Of a stretch of DNA of 64,000 nt, positions 51,041 through 59,199 are shown in pieces. Positions within the stretch are counted from its first letter, which is position 1. Each line of letters begins with the position of its first letter. Made by a program: the position numbers and the translations under genes. The notes under the pieces were generated by a model. That model worked only from the letters and a program-made list of their open reading frames with translations, made no database searches and had not been told where the DNA came from. Source of the DNA: CAUPWF01 sp963515125 (lineage in GTDB: Bacteria; Bacillota; Clostridia; Lachnospirales; Lachnospiraceae); the NCBI GenBank assembly GCA_052116865.1, contig JBQKKG010000004.1, positions 224,237-288,236 on the forward strand, in the 5' to 3' direction.

Positions 51041-51931
51041 TTATTCTGCTGCTTTTTCATCACTATCCTGTGATGGATTTTGTTTTAATGTTGTGATTAC
51101 AAGTACTTCTTGTAAATGTTTAAAATCAATGGCTGGTGTAATGTAACCAGATCGAGTTAAATTATTAGAATCCACATTGATTTCGCTTACATAACCAATT
51201 AAAATTCCTTGTAAATACTTACTGCTAATGTGAGATGTTACTATATGTTCTCCTACTTCTATTTTACTATCATTATTAGCTAACTGCTCAAATTTAATTT
51301 TCCCATCATTCATTAATTTTAAGTCACCACTTACAATACATGTATCAGCAGTTGAAAGAACCATACCACTGACATTGCTTGCATCATCAATGATAGAGCG
51401 GACTCTGGACCAATCAGGACCCGCCTCTGTAATGATTCCAACCAACCCGGTTCCAGCCATAACATTCATATCGACAGCTAATCCATCTTTAGTACCTTTA
51501 TCAATGACAAAAGTACTAAACCAATTTCCAGAGTCTTTGCCTATGACATGAGCACCAACCTTCTCGTAATCAGCATAATTGCTATCTAATTTATATAAAG
51601 TTTGTAGTCGTTCTAATTCGTAAGATTCTTGTTGTAATCGGCTATTTTCAATGGTTAAAGCATCTACTTTTTCTTGCAAAGCATTATTCTCTTTCTTCAT
51701 ATCTTGCAAGGTTTCAAAATTCTTTGTAATATCTCCGATTAGCATCCCAACTTTGTTAATCCCCTTTTGCATTGGTACCACAGTATAGCTTGCAATGCTT
51801 CGAAGTGGACTTTTGGAATTCCTACCTTTGTTATCTGCAACAATTGATAAAATCATTAATACGATACATATTGCAGACACAATCAACAGCCAATATTTAC
51901 TTGCTAAAGAAGTTTGATTTTTCTTTTTCAT
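51041..51931 (-). CDS. mreC: rod shape-determining protein MreC
   Basis: This 296-residue protein has one membrane helix (about 12-30) and a coiled coil (about 70-110, LQDMKKENNALQEKVDALTIENSRLQQESYELERL). A beta domain follows with GKDSGNWFSTFVIDKGTKDGL and GLVGIITEAGPDWSRVRSIID. MreC scaffolds PBP2 activation. The acidic C-terminal tail is short. It is directly after mreB (1-nt gap). Confidence 0.95.
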   Translation of the reverse strand: MKKKNQTSLASKYWLLIVSAICIVLMILSIVADNKGRNSKSPLRSIASYTVVPMQKGINKVGMLIGDITKNFETLQDMKKENNALQEKVDALTIENSRLQQESYELERLQTLYKLDSNYADYEKVGAHVIGKDSGNWFSTFVIDKGTKDGLAVDMNVMAGTGLVGIITEAGPDWSRVRSIIDDASNVSGMVLSTADTCIVSGDLKLMNDGKIKFEQLANNDSKIEVGEHIVTSHISSKYLQGILIGYVSEINVDSNNLTRSGYITPAIDFKHLQEVLVITTLKQNPSQDSDEKAAE

Positions 51932-51932
51932 T

Positions 51933-52955
51933 CTATCTCATCCACCTATAATCTTCGTCTAACATAGTATATGTTAATCGTTTTAATTCTTTATTTAAAA
52001 TAATCTTCTTTAATCCATATACTACACAAATATCCGGTTCTTTTGGTACCTTTACTTTCAGACCAATCATTCCTTCTAAATATGTAGATAATCCTTTTAG
52101 ATTTGCTAAACCACCAGTAATATAGATTCCTTTACTCTCTATGACTCTCAAGACATCTGGGGGTGTCCTATCGAGTAATGATTTGATTGCACGCACAATT
52201 TCTTCCAATGGTTCTTTAATGGCAGCACGCACAAGACTAATGGAAATTTCTTTTTGTTGTGGAACACCTGTAATAAGATTGCGACCAGCAACAATCAAAG
52301 CAGCATCATTGGATTGATCAAAAACCCCAAATTCTTTTCGTAATACTTCTGCAGTTAAACGTCCCACTAAAAATTCATGATTATGTCTAACTAAATTTTG
52401 AACGGCACAATCAAATTGTACACCACCTTTTTTGACGAGACGATTCAGTACCATACCACCTGATGAAATCACAGATAACTCTGTAGTTTCACCACCAAAA
52501 TCTACAATAAATATGCCCTTTTCTTTTTCAACGTCAAGTCCTAATCCTAGTGCTACCGCAATGCCACGCTCTACAATTGTAACACTTTTTGCTTTTGCAG
52601 TAGAATGCTCTACCAAATCATAGAATGCTCTTTTCTCCACCTCAGTTACATCCGTTGGAACAGCAATCAAATACTCAGATCCTCTTGCAAATCGTCGTTC
52701 TTTTTTTAAAAGATTTTGTAAGAGGTATTGCATATCATTAAAACGAGAAATAACTCCTTCTTTCATCGGAAAAACTACTTGTATATTTTCTGGTGCTTTT
52801 TCATACATTTCATATGCTTCATCTCCAACAGAAAAAATATGTTTTTCATCTGCAATTGCAATCACATCTTTTTCTTTCCATATTTCATTTTTCTTTTTAT
52901 CATACACCTTAATCTCATATGTCCCAAGATCCAGACCGTACACATTTCTAGCCAT
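51933..52955 (-). CDS. mreB: MreB-like actin homologue, divergent
   Basis: This 340-residue actin-fold protein has phosphate 1 (GLDLGTYEIKVYD), phosphate 2 (FIVDFGGETTELSVIS) and the adenosine motif (GIYITGGLANLKGL). These deviate from canonical MreB (DLGTANTLVY, DIGGGTTE): Tyr-Glu-Ile follows the first loop and the second loop has one fewer Gly. Residues 70-150 keep MreB-like PTDVTEVEKRAF and VERGIAVALGLGLD. Its place before mreC, mreD and mrdA supports MreB. It probably forms membrane-associated filaments that guide wall synthesis. Confidence 0.9.
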   Translation of the reverse strand: MARNVYGLDLGTYEIKVYDKKKNEIWKEKDVIAIADEKHIFSVGDEAYEMYEKAPENIQVVFPMKEGVISRFNDMQYLLQNLLKKERRFARGSEYLIAVPTDVTEVEKRAFYDLVEHSTAKAKSVTIVERGIAVALGLGLDVEKEKGIFIVDFGGETTELSVISSGGMVLNRLVKKGGVQFDCAVQNLVRHNHEFLVGRLTAEVLRKEFGVFDQSNDAALIVAGRNLITGVPQQKEISISLVRAAIKEPLEEIVRAIKSLLDRTPPDVLRVIESKGIYITGGLANLKGLSTYLEGMIGLKVKVPKEPDICVVYGLKKIILNKELKRLTYTMLDEDYRWMR

Positions 52956-52975
52956 TTATATTCCCTTTCCAAACG

Positions 52976-53671
52976 CTAGATAAGTTTCTTCTCACAGAAA
53001 CTTATATAACAGTTATTTCCAATAATAATATGATCTAATAAATCAATTCCGATTAAATTTCCTGCTTCTTGAATTCTTTTTGTCACAAGAATATCCTCCC
53101 TACTGGGGGTTGGGTCACCACTTGGGTGATTATGCAGTAAAATAATCGAAACTGCATTTTTTTTTAATGCCTCTATAAATAACTCTCTAGGAGTGATGAG
53201 CGAAGCGTTTACAGTACCTTTTGAAATATTAGATTCACCAATTAATCTAGATTTTGTATTAAGCATTAGTAATTTCATCTGCTCTTGTTTTTGATGCCTT
53301 AAGTCTTCCATATAGTAATTTGCAATCGTTGATGGAGTAGTAAAATTTAATCCTTTGTACGCACATGCTTTTGATAATCGTTTGGCTAATTCAGATATAC
53401 AGAGAATTTGAATTGCTTTTATCTTTCCCATGCCCTTGATTTCCACTAATTCCTCCAATGTCCAATGGTGCAAATTCAATAAGCCATCAAACATATGCTT
53501 TGGAGACAAAATATGACGAGATAATTCTAGTACATTTTCACCTTTTGTGCCAGTTCGTAGTAAGATAGCTAAGAGTTCAACATCCGTCAAACTACCTACG
53601 CCGTGTTGTTCACATTTTTCATATGGACGTTCACCTTTTGGCATCTCTTTCATAGTATTGGTTTGATTCAT
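52976..53671 (-). CDS. radC: RadC/JAB-domain protein
   Basis: This 231-residue protein has a helix-hairpin-helix region (GSLTDVELLAILLRTGTKGENVLELS and LVEIKGMGKIKAIQI). A JAB/MPN metalloprotease-like domain follows, with zinc ligands in LLHNHPSGDPTPSREDI. Despite its name it is not needed for DNA repair in Bacillus. Its placement before mreB is conserved across Firmicutes. Function remains unclear. Confidence 0.93.
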   Translation of the reverse strand: MNQTNTMKEMPKGERPYEKCEQHGVGSLTDVELLAILLRTGTKGENVLELSRHILSPKHMFDGLLNLHHWTLEELVEIKGMGKIKAIQILCISELAKRLSKACAYKGLNFTTPSTIANYYMEDLRHQKQEQMKLLMLNTKSRLIGESNISKGTVNASLITPRELFIEALKKNAVSIILLHNHPSGDPTPSREDILVTKRIQEAGNLIGIDLLDHIIIGNNCYISFCEKKLI

Positions 53672-53704
53672 GGTTTCACAAACTCAAATATATCTATGTA
53701 GTAT

Positions 53705-53965
53705 TTAAAGCAGGCGATAGATTATAATAGCTAATATAACGCCAATGATACTTGCAATTGTTATTTTTATATTTAAACCAAATGTAATAATTAACAACCC
53801 TAAATTTAATACAATCGGACTATCCAGTCCAAAATTTTGACCGTAAGAAAGCCAGCTCAATACAGAAATATTTTCCGCCAACATACCGATAAATCCACCA
53901 AGCACAATGCCTGATAGAATTAGTAGAAACAGCGCCCATACATTTTTCCCTGAAGCTCCCTTCAT
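53705..53965 (-). CDS. DUF4321 small membrane protein
   Basis: The 86-residue product has two or three membrane helices (FLLILSGIVLGGFIGMLAE at about 12-31, and two more at about 48-84) joined by a loop with LSYGQNFGLDSPIVLNLG. This matches DUF4321, often found before maf or radC in Clostridia. AGGTG precedes the start. It is the first gene of the radC-mre-min operon, and no maf gene is present here. Confidence 0.88.
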   Translation of the reverse strand: MKGASGKNVWALFLLILSGIVLGGFIGMLAENISVLSWLSYGQNFGLDSPIVLNLGLLIITFGLNIKITIASIIGVILAIIIYRLL

Positions 53966-53985
53966 TACATAATCACCTCAATTCT

Positions 53986-54035
53986 ATTTTATCACAAACT
54001 CTGTTCATTTTATCACATTTTAAAAATAGTGTACA
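53986..54035 (-). promoter_or_regulatory. probable promoter and 11-nt direct repeats before the mre-min operon
   Basis: On the - strand TGTGATAAAAT occurs twice (54017-54007 and 53996-53986), 21 bp apart. The upstream copy includes TAAAAT, spaced 17 nt from TGTACA (54035-54030), a plausible -10 and -35. The second copy could be a second promoter or an operator half-site on the same DNA face. Confidence 0.5.
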
Positions 54036-54041
54036 TACTAT
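54026..54041 (-). terminator. weak terminator-like hairpin after the FAD dehydrogenase gene
   Basis: Read on -, ATAGT-ATGTAC-ACTAT is followed by TTTTTAAAA. The short stem makes it weak, and it overlaps the promoter region of the next operon. Confidence 0.35.
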
Positions 54042-54066
54042 ACATATTAATTTTTTCTGAAGAACC

Positions 54067-55662
54067 TTAAATCACATGTGGTTTATATTTTTGACAAATG
54101 GCCTCGGCTACTTTTATACCATCCATGGCTGCTGACATAATTCCACCTGCATAACCAGCACCTTCTCCACACGGATATATGCCTTCTACATTACTTTGCA
54201 TACCTTCATTTCGTAAAATTCTAACAGGAGAGGACGTTCTGCTTTCCACACCAGAAAGAATAGCATCTTCTCTAGAAAATCCAGGTATTTTCTGATCGAA
54301 TTTCTTTATACCTTCCTCGATTGAATGACTAATTTCATCTGAAAATAACTGCCGTAAATTCGCCATAATGTAGTCCCCTTTCATTTGAGGAATTACATCT
54401 CCCATTGAAGTACTACATTGATTATTACAGTAATCTCCAAATTTTTGAATTGGAATTTTTCCATTGCCTATTAAAAAAGCTTGTTCTTCTAATTTACGTT
54501 GATAAGCAATACCAGAAAGCGCATTTTGAACTCCATAATCCTCAGGAGTAACAGTCACCACAATTGCACTGTTTGCATTCACTCCTTTGCGAGCATGGTA
54601 ACTCATTCCGTTAATTGCCAATCGTTTTGGCTCGGAAGATGCATTAACGACATATCCGCCTGGACACATACAAAAAGAGTAGACACCTCTACCGTTTTCC
54701 AATTGTGTGGTTAATTTATAAGATGCTGTCGGTAATGTTCCTAACGCTGTTGTTCCATACTGTGACTTATTTATCATATCTTGCGGGTGTTCGATTCTCA
54801 GACCTATAGCAAAGGCCTTTGGCTCCATAGCTAGATGATGCTGATATAGCATTTGGAAAGTGTCTCTGGCACTATGACCTATGGCAAGTACCACAATGTT
54901 ACTTTTAAGTAGTTTTGTTTTATTGATTTCCAATTCTGTGATTTTGGAATCTACACACCGAATATCAGTTACTTGTTCGTGAAATCTGATTTCTCCACCT
55001 AAGGCGTGGATGGTATCACGCATATTTTTAATTACATCTACTAACATATCAGTTCCGATGTGTGGTTTATTAACATATAGAATTTCTTTTGATGCACCAT
55101 GTTCTACAAATGTTTCTAGTACTACTCGCCCACGTCCATCAGGGTCCTTAACTAAGGTGTTTAACTTTCCATCCGAAAAAGTACCTGCACCTCCTTCACC
55201 AAACTGTACATTTGATGTGCTATTTAATTGCCCAGAGTTCCAAAAAGCTTCTACATCTTTGACACGTTCTTCCACACATGCTCCACGTTCCAATAAGATA
55301 GGACGATAACCTTGCTTAGCCAAAAAGTAAGTACAGAAAAGCCCAGCTGGACCGCTTCCAATGACAACTGGTCTTGTGGGTAACTCCTCAGTTCCGTGAG
55401 GAGAAAAATCATATGCTTTTTCAGAAATTAAACATACATTGTTATCTTTAATATGCTTTAGTACTCGTTGTTCTTGTTCCACAGTTACATCAATGGTATA
55501 AACAAATTTTATCTGGTTCTTTTTTCTGGCATCAATAGATTGTTTCCTGATTTCATAGGTAATCAGTTGATTGCTCTGTATTCTTAACGTTTTTAATAAC
55601 TTGTGAAGTAATTCTTGCTTCGTGTGATCTGGGGGCAATTTTACCTGTCCAATTCGTATCAT
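54067..55662 (-). CDS. uncharacterised FAD-dependent dehydrogenase
   Basis: This 531-residue flavoprotein has a small N-terminal alpha/beta domain (about 1-90) and then the Rossmann motif VVIGSGPAGLFCTYFLAKQGYRPILLERG (98-126). VQFGEGGAGTFSDGKLNT and a C-terminal VEGIYPCGEGAGYAGGIMSAAMDGIKVAEA FAD-binding signature follow. It belongs to COG2509-type dehydrogenases found in many anaerobes. The reaction is unknown. It is downstream of the YhiN-like flavoprotein, and two FAD proteins in tandem suggest shared expression. Confidence 0.9.
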   Translation of the reverse strand: MIRIGQVKLPPDHTKQELLHKLLKTLRIQSNQLITYEIRKQSIDARKKNQIKFVYTIDVTVEQEQRVLKHIKDNNVCLISEKAYDFSPHGTEELPTRPVVIGSGPAGLFCTYFLAKQGYRPILLERGACVEERVKDVEAFWNSGQLNSTSNVQFGEGGAGTFSDGKLNTLVKDPDGRGRVVLETFVEHGASKEILYVNKPHIGTDMLVDVIKNMRDTIHALGGEIRFHEQVTDIRCVDSKITELEINKTKLLKSNIVVLAIGHSARDTFQMLYQHHLAMEPKAFAIGLRIEHPQDMINKSQYGTTALGTLPTASYKLTTQLENGRGVYSFCMCPGGYVVNASSEPKRLAINGMSYHARKGVNANSAIVVTVTPEDYGVQNALSGIAYQRKLEEQAFLIGNGKIPIQKFGDYCNNQCSTSMGDVIPQMKGDYIMANLRQLFSDEISHSIEEGIKKFDQKIPGFSREDAILSGVESRTSSPVRILRNEGMQSNVEGIYPCGEGAGYAGGIMSAAMDGIKVAEAICQKYKPHVI

Positions 55663-55691
55663 ATTAACTCCTTATCAGTTTTTTTATTATT

Positions 55692-56921
55692 TTAACCTTT
55701 TATATTTGATGCATGTTGACCTGCAAGATATCCGGTTGTCCATGCCCACTGCAGATTATATCCACCACAAATTCCGTCAACATCAAGGATTTCTCCTGTA
55801 AAATATAAGGAATCAACATATTTTGATTCCATAGTACAGCCCCTTATTTCATCTGTTGATACCCCACCAGCACAAATTTGTGCTTGTTCAAAAGGATTTG
55901 TTCCTTCAATTTCAATTTCGAATTCTTTGCAAAGTTGAGCTAGTTGCCGCACTTTTTGATCAGTAATACTAATAATTGGAGTCGATTTCTTAATACGTAA
56001 ACAATCTAAGAAGAGAGAAATTAGTTTCTTGTGAAAAATACCAATCAATAGTCGCTCTGCTGTATCTTTTTGAAACATATCTCTTCGTTCTTTAAAATAT
56101 GTTTCACATTGCATAGCATTTAACGAAGGTAAAAAATCAACTTTAACCGAAACTTTGCATTTCTGATATAAACCCATTGCTATGAAACGACTAATTTGAA
56201 ACACTGGAATCCCAGAGATTCCATAGTTTGTCAACTGTATTTCGCCAATATCTTTGGCTACCATTTGCTGATCCACAAATGCCGCCACAGATGCTTCGGT
56301 CCGAATTCCAGATATTCTTTTGAAATAATTGCCTTTACCAATTAATTGAACCAGCGCGGGTACAATAGGCACGAGTGTGTGCCCAAGCTCCCTTGCTAAG
56401 GAATAACCGCTACCATCAGAACCTAAAATACTAGCGGCTTTTCCGCCTGTCGCTATTATGACAGAATCTGCCCTCAAAGATTGTCGATTGGTGGAAAGTT
56501 GAAATTCTTTTTTATTTTTTGTAATATGAAGTACTTTTGTATCAAATAAAATGTTGATTTTAAGTCGCTCTATTTCTAGTGTAAGCACGTCCAATACAGT
56601 TACGGCTTGCTCTGTTAACGGATAAATATAACCGCATTTATTTTTGGTTAACAAGCCTAATTCTTTAAAAAATTGAATGGTATCTTTGTAGCCAAACCTA
56701 TTTAATGCCTCAGTAACAATAGAAATATTTTTTCCATGGTAAAAAGAATCGTTCATTTTTTCATTGGTTAAATTACATCTTCCATTCCCTGTGGAAAGTA
56801 TTTTCTTACCAATTCTATCTTTTTGTTCCACAATAGTTACATTTGCACCATTTCTTGCAGCTACAATAGACGCTATCATGCCAGAGGCACCGCCACCAAT
56901 AATTGTTACACGTTTCTTCAT
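55692..56921 (-). CDS. HI0933/YhiN-family flavoprotein
   Basis: This 409-residue protein has IIGGGASGMIASIVAARNGANVTIVEQKDRIGKKILSTGNGRCNLTN-type sequence, split here as GGGASG (Rossmann loop) and STGNGRCNLTN (family mark). A C-terminal GEILDVDGICGGYNLQWAWTTGYLAG follows. It binds FAD; the substrate is unknown. I chose the ATG at 56919-56921, 9 nt after GGAG. The upstream gene ends 17 nt before. It is in the mutS operon's tail. Confidence 0.92.
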   Translation of the reverse strand: MKKRVTIIGGGASGMIASIVAARNGANVTIVEQKDRIGKKILSTGNGRCNLTNEKMNDSFYHGKNISIVTEALNRFGYKDTIQFFKELGLLTKNKCGYIYPLTEQAVTVLDVLTLEIERLKINILFDTKVLHITKNKKEFQLSTNRQSLRADSVIIATGGKAASILGSDGSGYSLARELGHTLVPIVPALVQLIGKGNYFKRISGIRTEASVAAFVDQQMVAKDIGEIQLTNYGISGIPVFQISRFIAMGLYQKCKVSVKVDFLPSLNAMQCETYFKERRDMFQKDTAERLLIGIFHKKLISLFLDCLRIKKSTPIISITDQKVRQLAQLCKEFEIEIEGTNPFEQAQICAGGVSTDEIRGCTMESKYVDSLYFTGEILDVDGICGGYNLQWAWTTGYLAGQHASNIKG

Positions 56922-56938
56922 CTTACGGTTCTCCAATA

Positions 56939-58225
56939 CTATAATAAAGTTATAATTTTTTGTTGTACTAATTTTTCCAATGACATTAGAATTCCTAATT
57001 TAGCGTGTGGCCAAGTCAACCCGCCTTGAAAATAAACTGCGTATGGAGGTTTGATTGGTCCATCTGCGCTCAATTCAATAGAAGAACCTTGTACAAAAGC
57101 TCCCGCTGCCATAATAACATCGCTATCATATCCAGGCATAGCCCATGGTTCTGGCGATACATAACTGTCTACGGGTGCAGCAGCTTGAATCCCTTTACAA
57201 AATGCAATCACAGCCTCTGATGATCCTAGTGTTACTGCCTGTATAATATCATGTCTACTTTCTGTACTATTTGGTACCACATCAAATCCTAATGCTTCAT
57301 AGATATTTGCAGCGAAAATAGCACCTTTTAAAGCGGCAGATACTACTGTTGGTGCAAGGAAAAAACCTTGATAAAAGGACTGCATCACGCCTAAAGATGC
57401 GCCTACTTCTTTTCCAAGACCAGGTGATGTCAATCGATATCCACAATTCTCTATATAAGCTTTTTTTCCTACAATATACCCACCAATTGGAGCAAGCCCC
57501 CCGCCGGGATTCTTAATAAGCGAACCAACTACGAGATCTGCACCAACATCACTCGGTTCTATTGTTTCAACAAATTCGCCATAGCAATTATCAACCATAC
57601 AGATTACGTCTGGTTTGATGGATTTGACAAAAGCAATGAGGTCCCCAATTTGCGAAACGGAAAAGCTAGGTCGAGTTTGATACCCTTTAGAACGTTGAAT
57701 TGTAACTAATTTGGTATGCTCATTTAAGGATTTCTTTATTTGTTCATAATCAAATGTTCCATTTTCCAATAAATCTACCTGCCGATAGGAGATACCGTAT
57801 TCAGCTAAAGATCCATTGGATTCGCGAATTCCAATTACCTCTTCTAAAGTATCATATGGTTTTCCAACTGGAGACAATAATTCATCTCCTGGTCTCAAAT
57901 TGGCAGCAAGGGCTAAAGATAATGCATGTGTTCCACAAGTAATCTGCGGTCTTACTAAGGCTGCCTCTGCATGAAATGTGCTGGCATATACCTCCTCTAA
58001 CGTATCGCGCCCTTGATCATTGTAGCCATACCCACTTGCATAATGAAAGCAAGCTTCGTTAACCCGATGTTCTTGCATTGCTGCAATTACTTTTAACTGG
58101 TTATATTCAGCAATATTGTCAATGTCCCTAAAGCGCTGCATTAAATTCTTAAGTATGGTTTCTCCAAAATCATATACTTCCTTAGAAATACCTAATTTCT
58201 TATAAATATCTATTGTTTCACTCAT
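56939..58225 (-). CDS. methionine gamma-lyase family PLP protein (YnbB-like)
   Basis: This 428-residue fold-type I protein has ITCGTHALSLALAANLRPGDELLSPVGKPYDTLEEVIG and VDNCYGEFVE. The PLP lysine is in VVGSLIKNPGGGLAPIGGYIVG. This matches the COG4100 (YnbB) family, which lies between miaA and glnR in B. subtilis. Its natural substrate is not established, though C-S lyase activity is inferred. It overlaps miaA by 8 nt. Confidence 0.92.
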   Translation of the reverse strand: MSETIDIYKKLGISKEVYDFGETILKNLMQRFRDIDNIAEYNQLKVIAAMQEHRVNEACFHYASGYGYNDQGRDTLEEVYASTFHAEAALVRPQITCGTHALSLALAANLRPGDELLSPVGKPYDTLEEVIGIRESNGSLAEYGISYRQVDLLENGTFDYEQIKKSLNEHTKLVTIQRSKGYQTRPSFSVSQIGDLIAFVKSIKPDVICMVDNCYGEFVETIEPSDVGADLVVGSLIKNPGGGLAPIGGYIVGKKAYIENCGYRLTSPGLGKEVGASLGVMQSFYQGFFLAPTVVSAALKGAIFAANIYEALGFDVVPNSTESRHDIIQAVTLGSSEAVIAFCKGIQAAAPVDSYVSPEPWAMPGYDSDVIMAAGAFVQGSSIELSADGPIKPPYAVYFQGGLTWPHAKLGILMSLEKLVQQKIITLL

Positions 58226-59171
58226 GAGTGTGTATCCTTTCTGTCACTTTATCAATTAACACTTGTAATATCTTGTCTTCATTATAATTATACGCTTCTT
58301 TGTCAACCCATTGGACGTTACGTTCTCTTTTAAACCAAGTTAATTGACGTTTTGCGAAATGTCTGGTATCTCTTTTTAATATATAGATTGCTTCTTCTAA
58401 AGAAAGCTCACCTTCTAAATAACTCAGTATTTCCTTATACCCTAATCCTTGCATAGATACCATATCTCTTGTATAGCCAAGTCCCTTTAAATGTCTTACT
58501 TCCTCAACGAGTCCCTGTTCTACCATCAAATCCACACGCTCGTTGATTCGTTGGTATAAATGTTCCCGATTATCATTCAATACAAAATAGCAAGCATTAT
58601 AGGGCGACTCTTTTTGACGTTCTTGTTCGTTGTGATTTGATATCGGATTACCCGTTAAATGATAAAACTCCAATGCACGAATTACTCGTTTGACGTTATT
58701 GTAATGAATATCATTTGCAGAACGTGAATCCACGGTCTGCAACAGTTCGTGTAAATATTTTGATCCATGTGTCATCGCTAATTCTTCTAATGCCTTGCGA
58801 TAAGCAGTATCCTCTTGATTTTCTACAAAATCAATATCATATAATACGGACTGAATATAAAAACCTGTACCACCAACTAACATAGGAATCTTACCTTTGG
58901 AATAAATCTCTTCCATTGCCTGCTTTGCCATGTGTTGAAATTTAACTACATGAAAATCTTCCGATGGTTCCAGAACATCAATCAAATGATGTGTTACCCC
59001 TTCCATTTCTTGGGGAGTGATTTTCGCAGAACCGATATCCATATATTTATAGATTTGCATAGAATCTGCTGAAATTATTTCTGAATTAACTGCTTTTGCT
59101 AATGCAATAGAAGTCTTTGTTTTACCAACGGCTGTTGGTCCAGCTAATATAATTAATGGTCTTTTATTCAT
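58218..59171 (-). CDS. miaA: tRNA dimethylallyltransferase
   Basis: This 317-residue protein has the P-loop LAGPTAVGKTKTSIALA near residues 8-24, SADSMQIYKYMDIGSAKI, VGGTGFYIQSVL and DTRHFAKRQLTWFKRE. It adds dimethylallyl to A37 of tRNAs reading U-starting codons. Its place after mutS-mutL is conserved in Clostridia. It overlaps the YnbB-like gene, implying coupling. Confidence 0.97.
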   Translation of the reverse strand: MNKRPLIILAGPTAVGKTKTSIALAKAVNSEIISADSMQIYKYMDIGSAKITPQEMEGVTHHLIDVLEPSEDFHVVKFQHMAKQAMEEIYSKGKIPMLVGGTGFYIQSVLYDIDFVENQEDTAYRKALEELAMTHGSKYLHELLQTVDSRSANDIHYNNVKRVIRALEFYHLTGNPISNHNEQERQKESPYNACYFVLNDNREHLYQRINERVDLMVEQGLVEEVRHLKGLGYTRDMVSMQGLGYKEILSYLEGELSLEEAIYILKRDTRHFAKRQLTWFKRERNVQWVDKEAYNYNEDKILQVLIDKVTERIHTHE

Positions 59172-59199
59172 ATGAGTAATCCTTTACTTCTTTGTTTTC

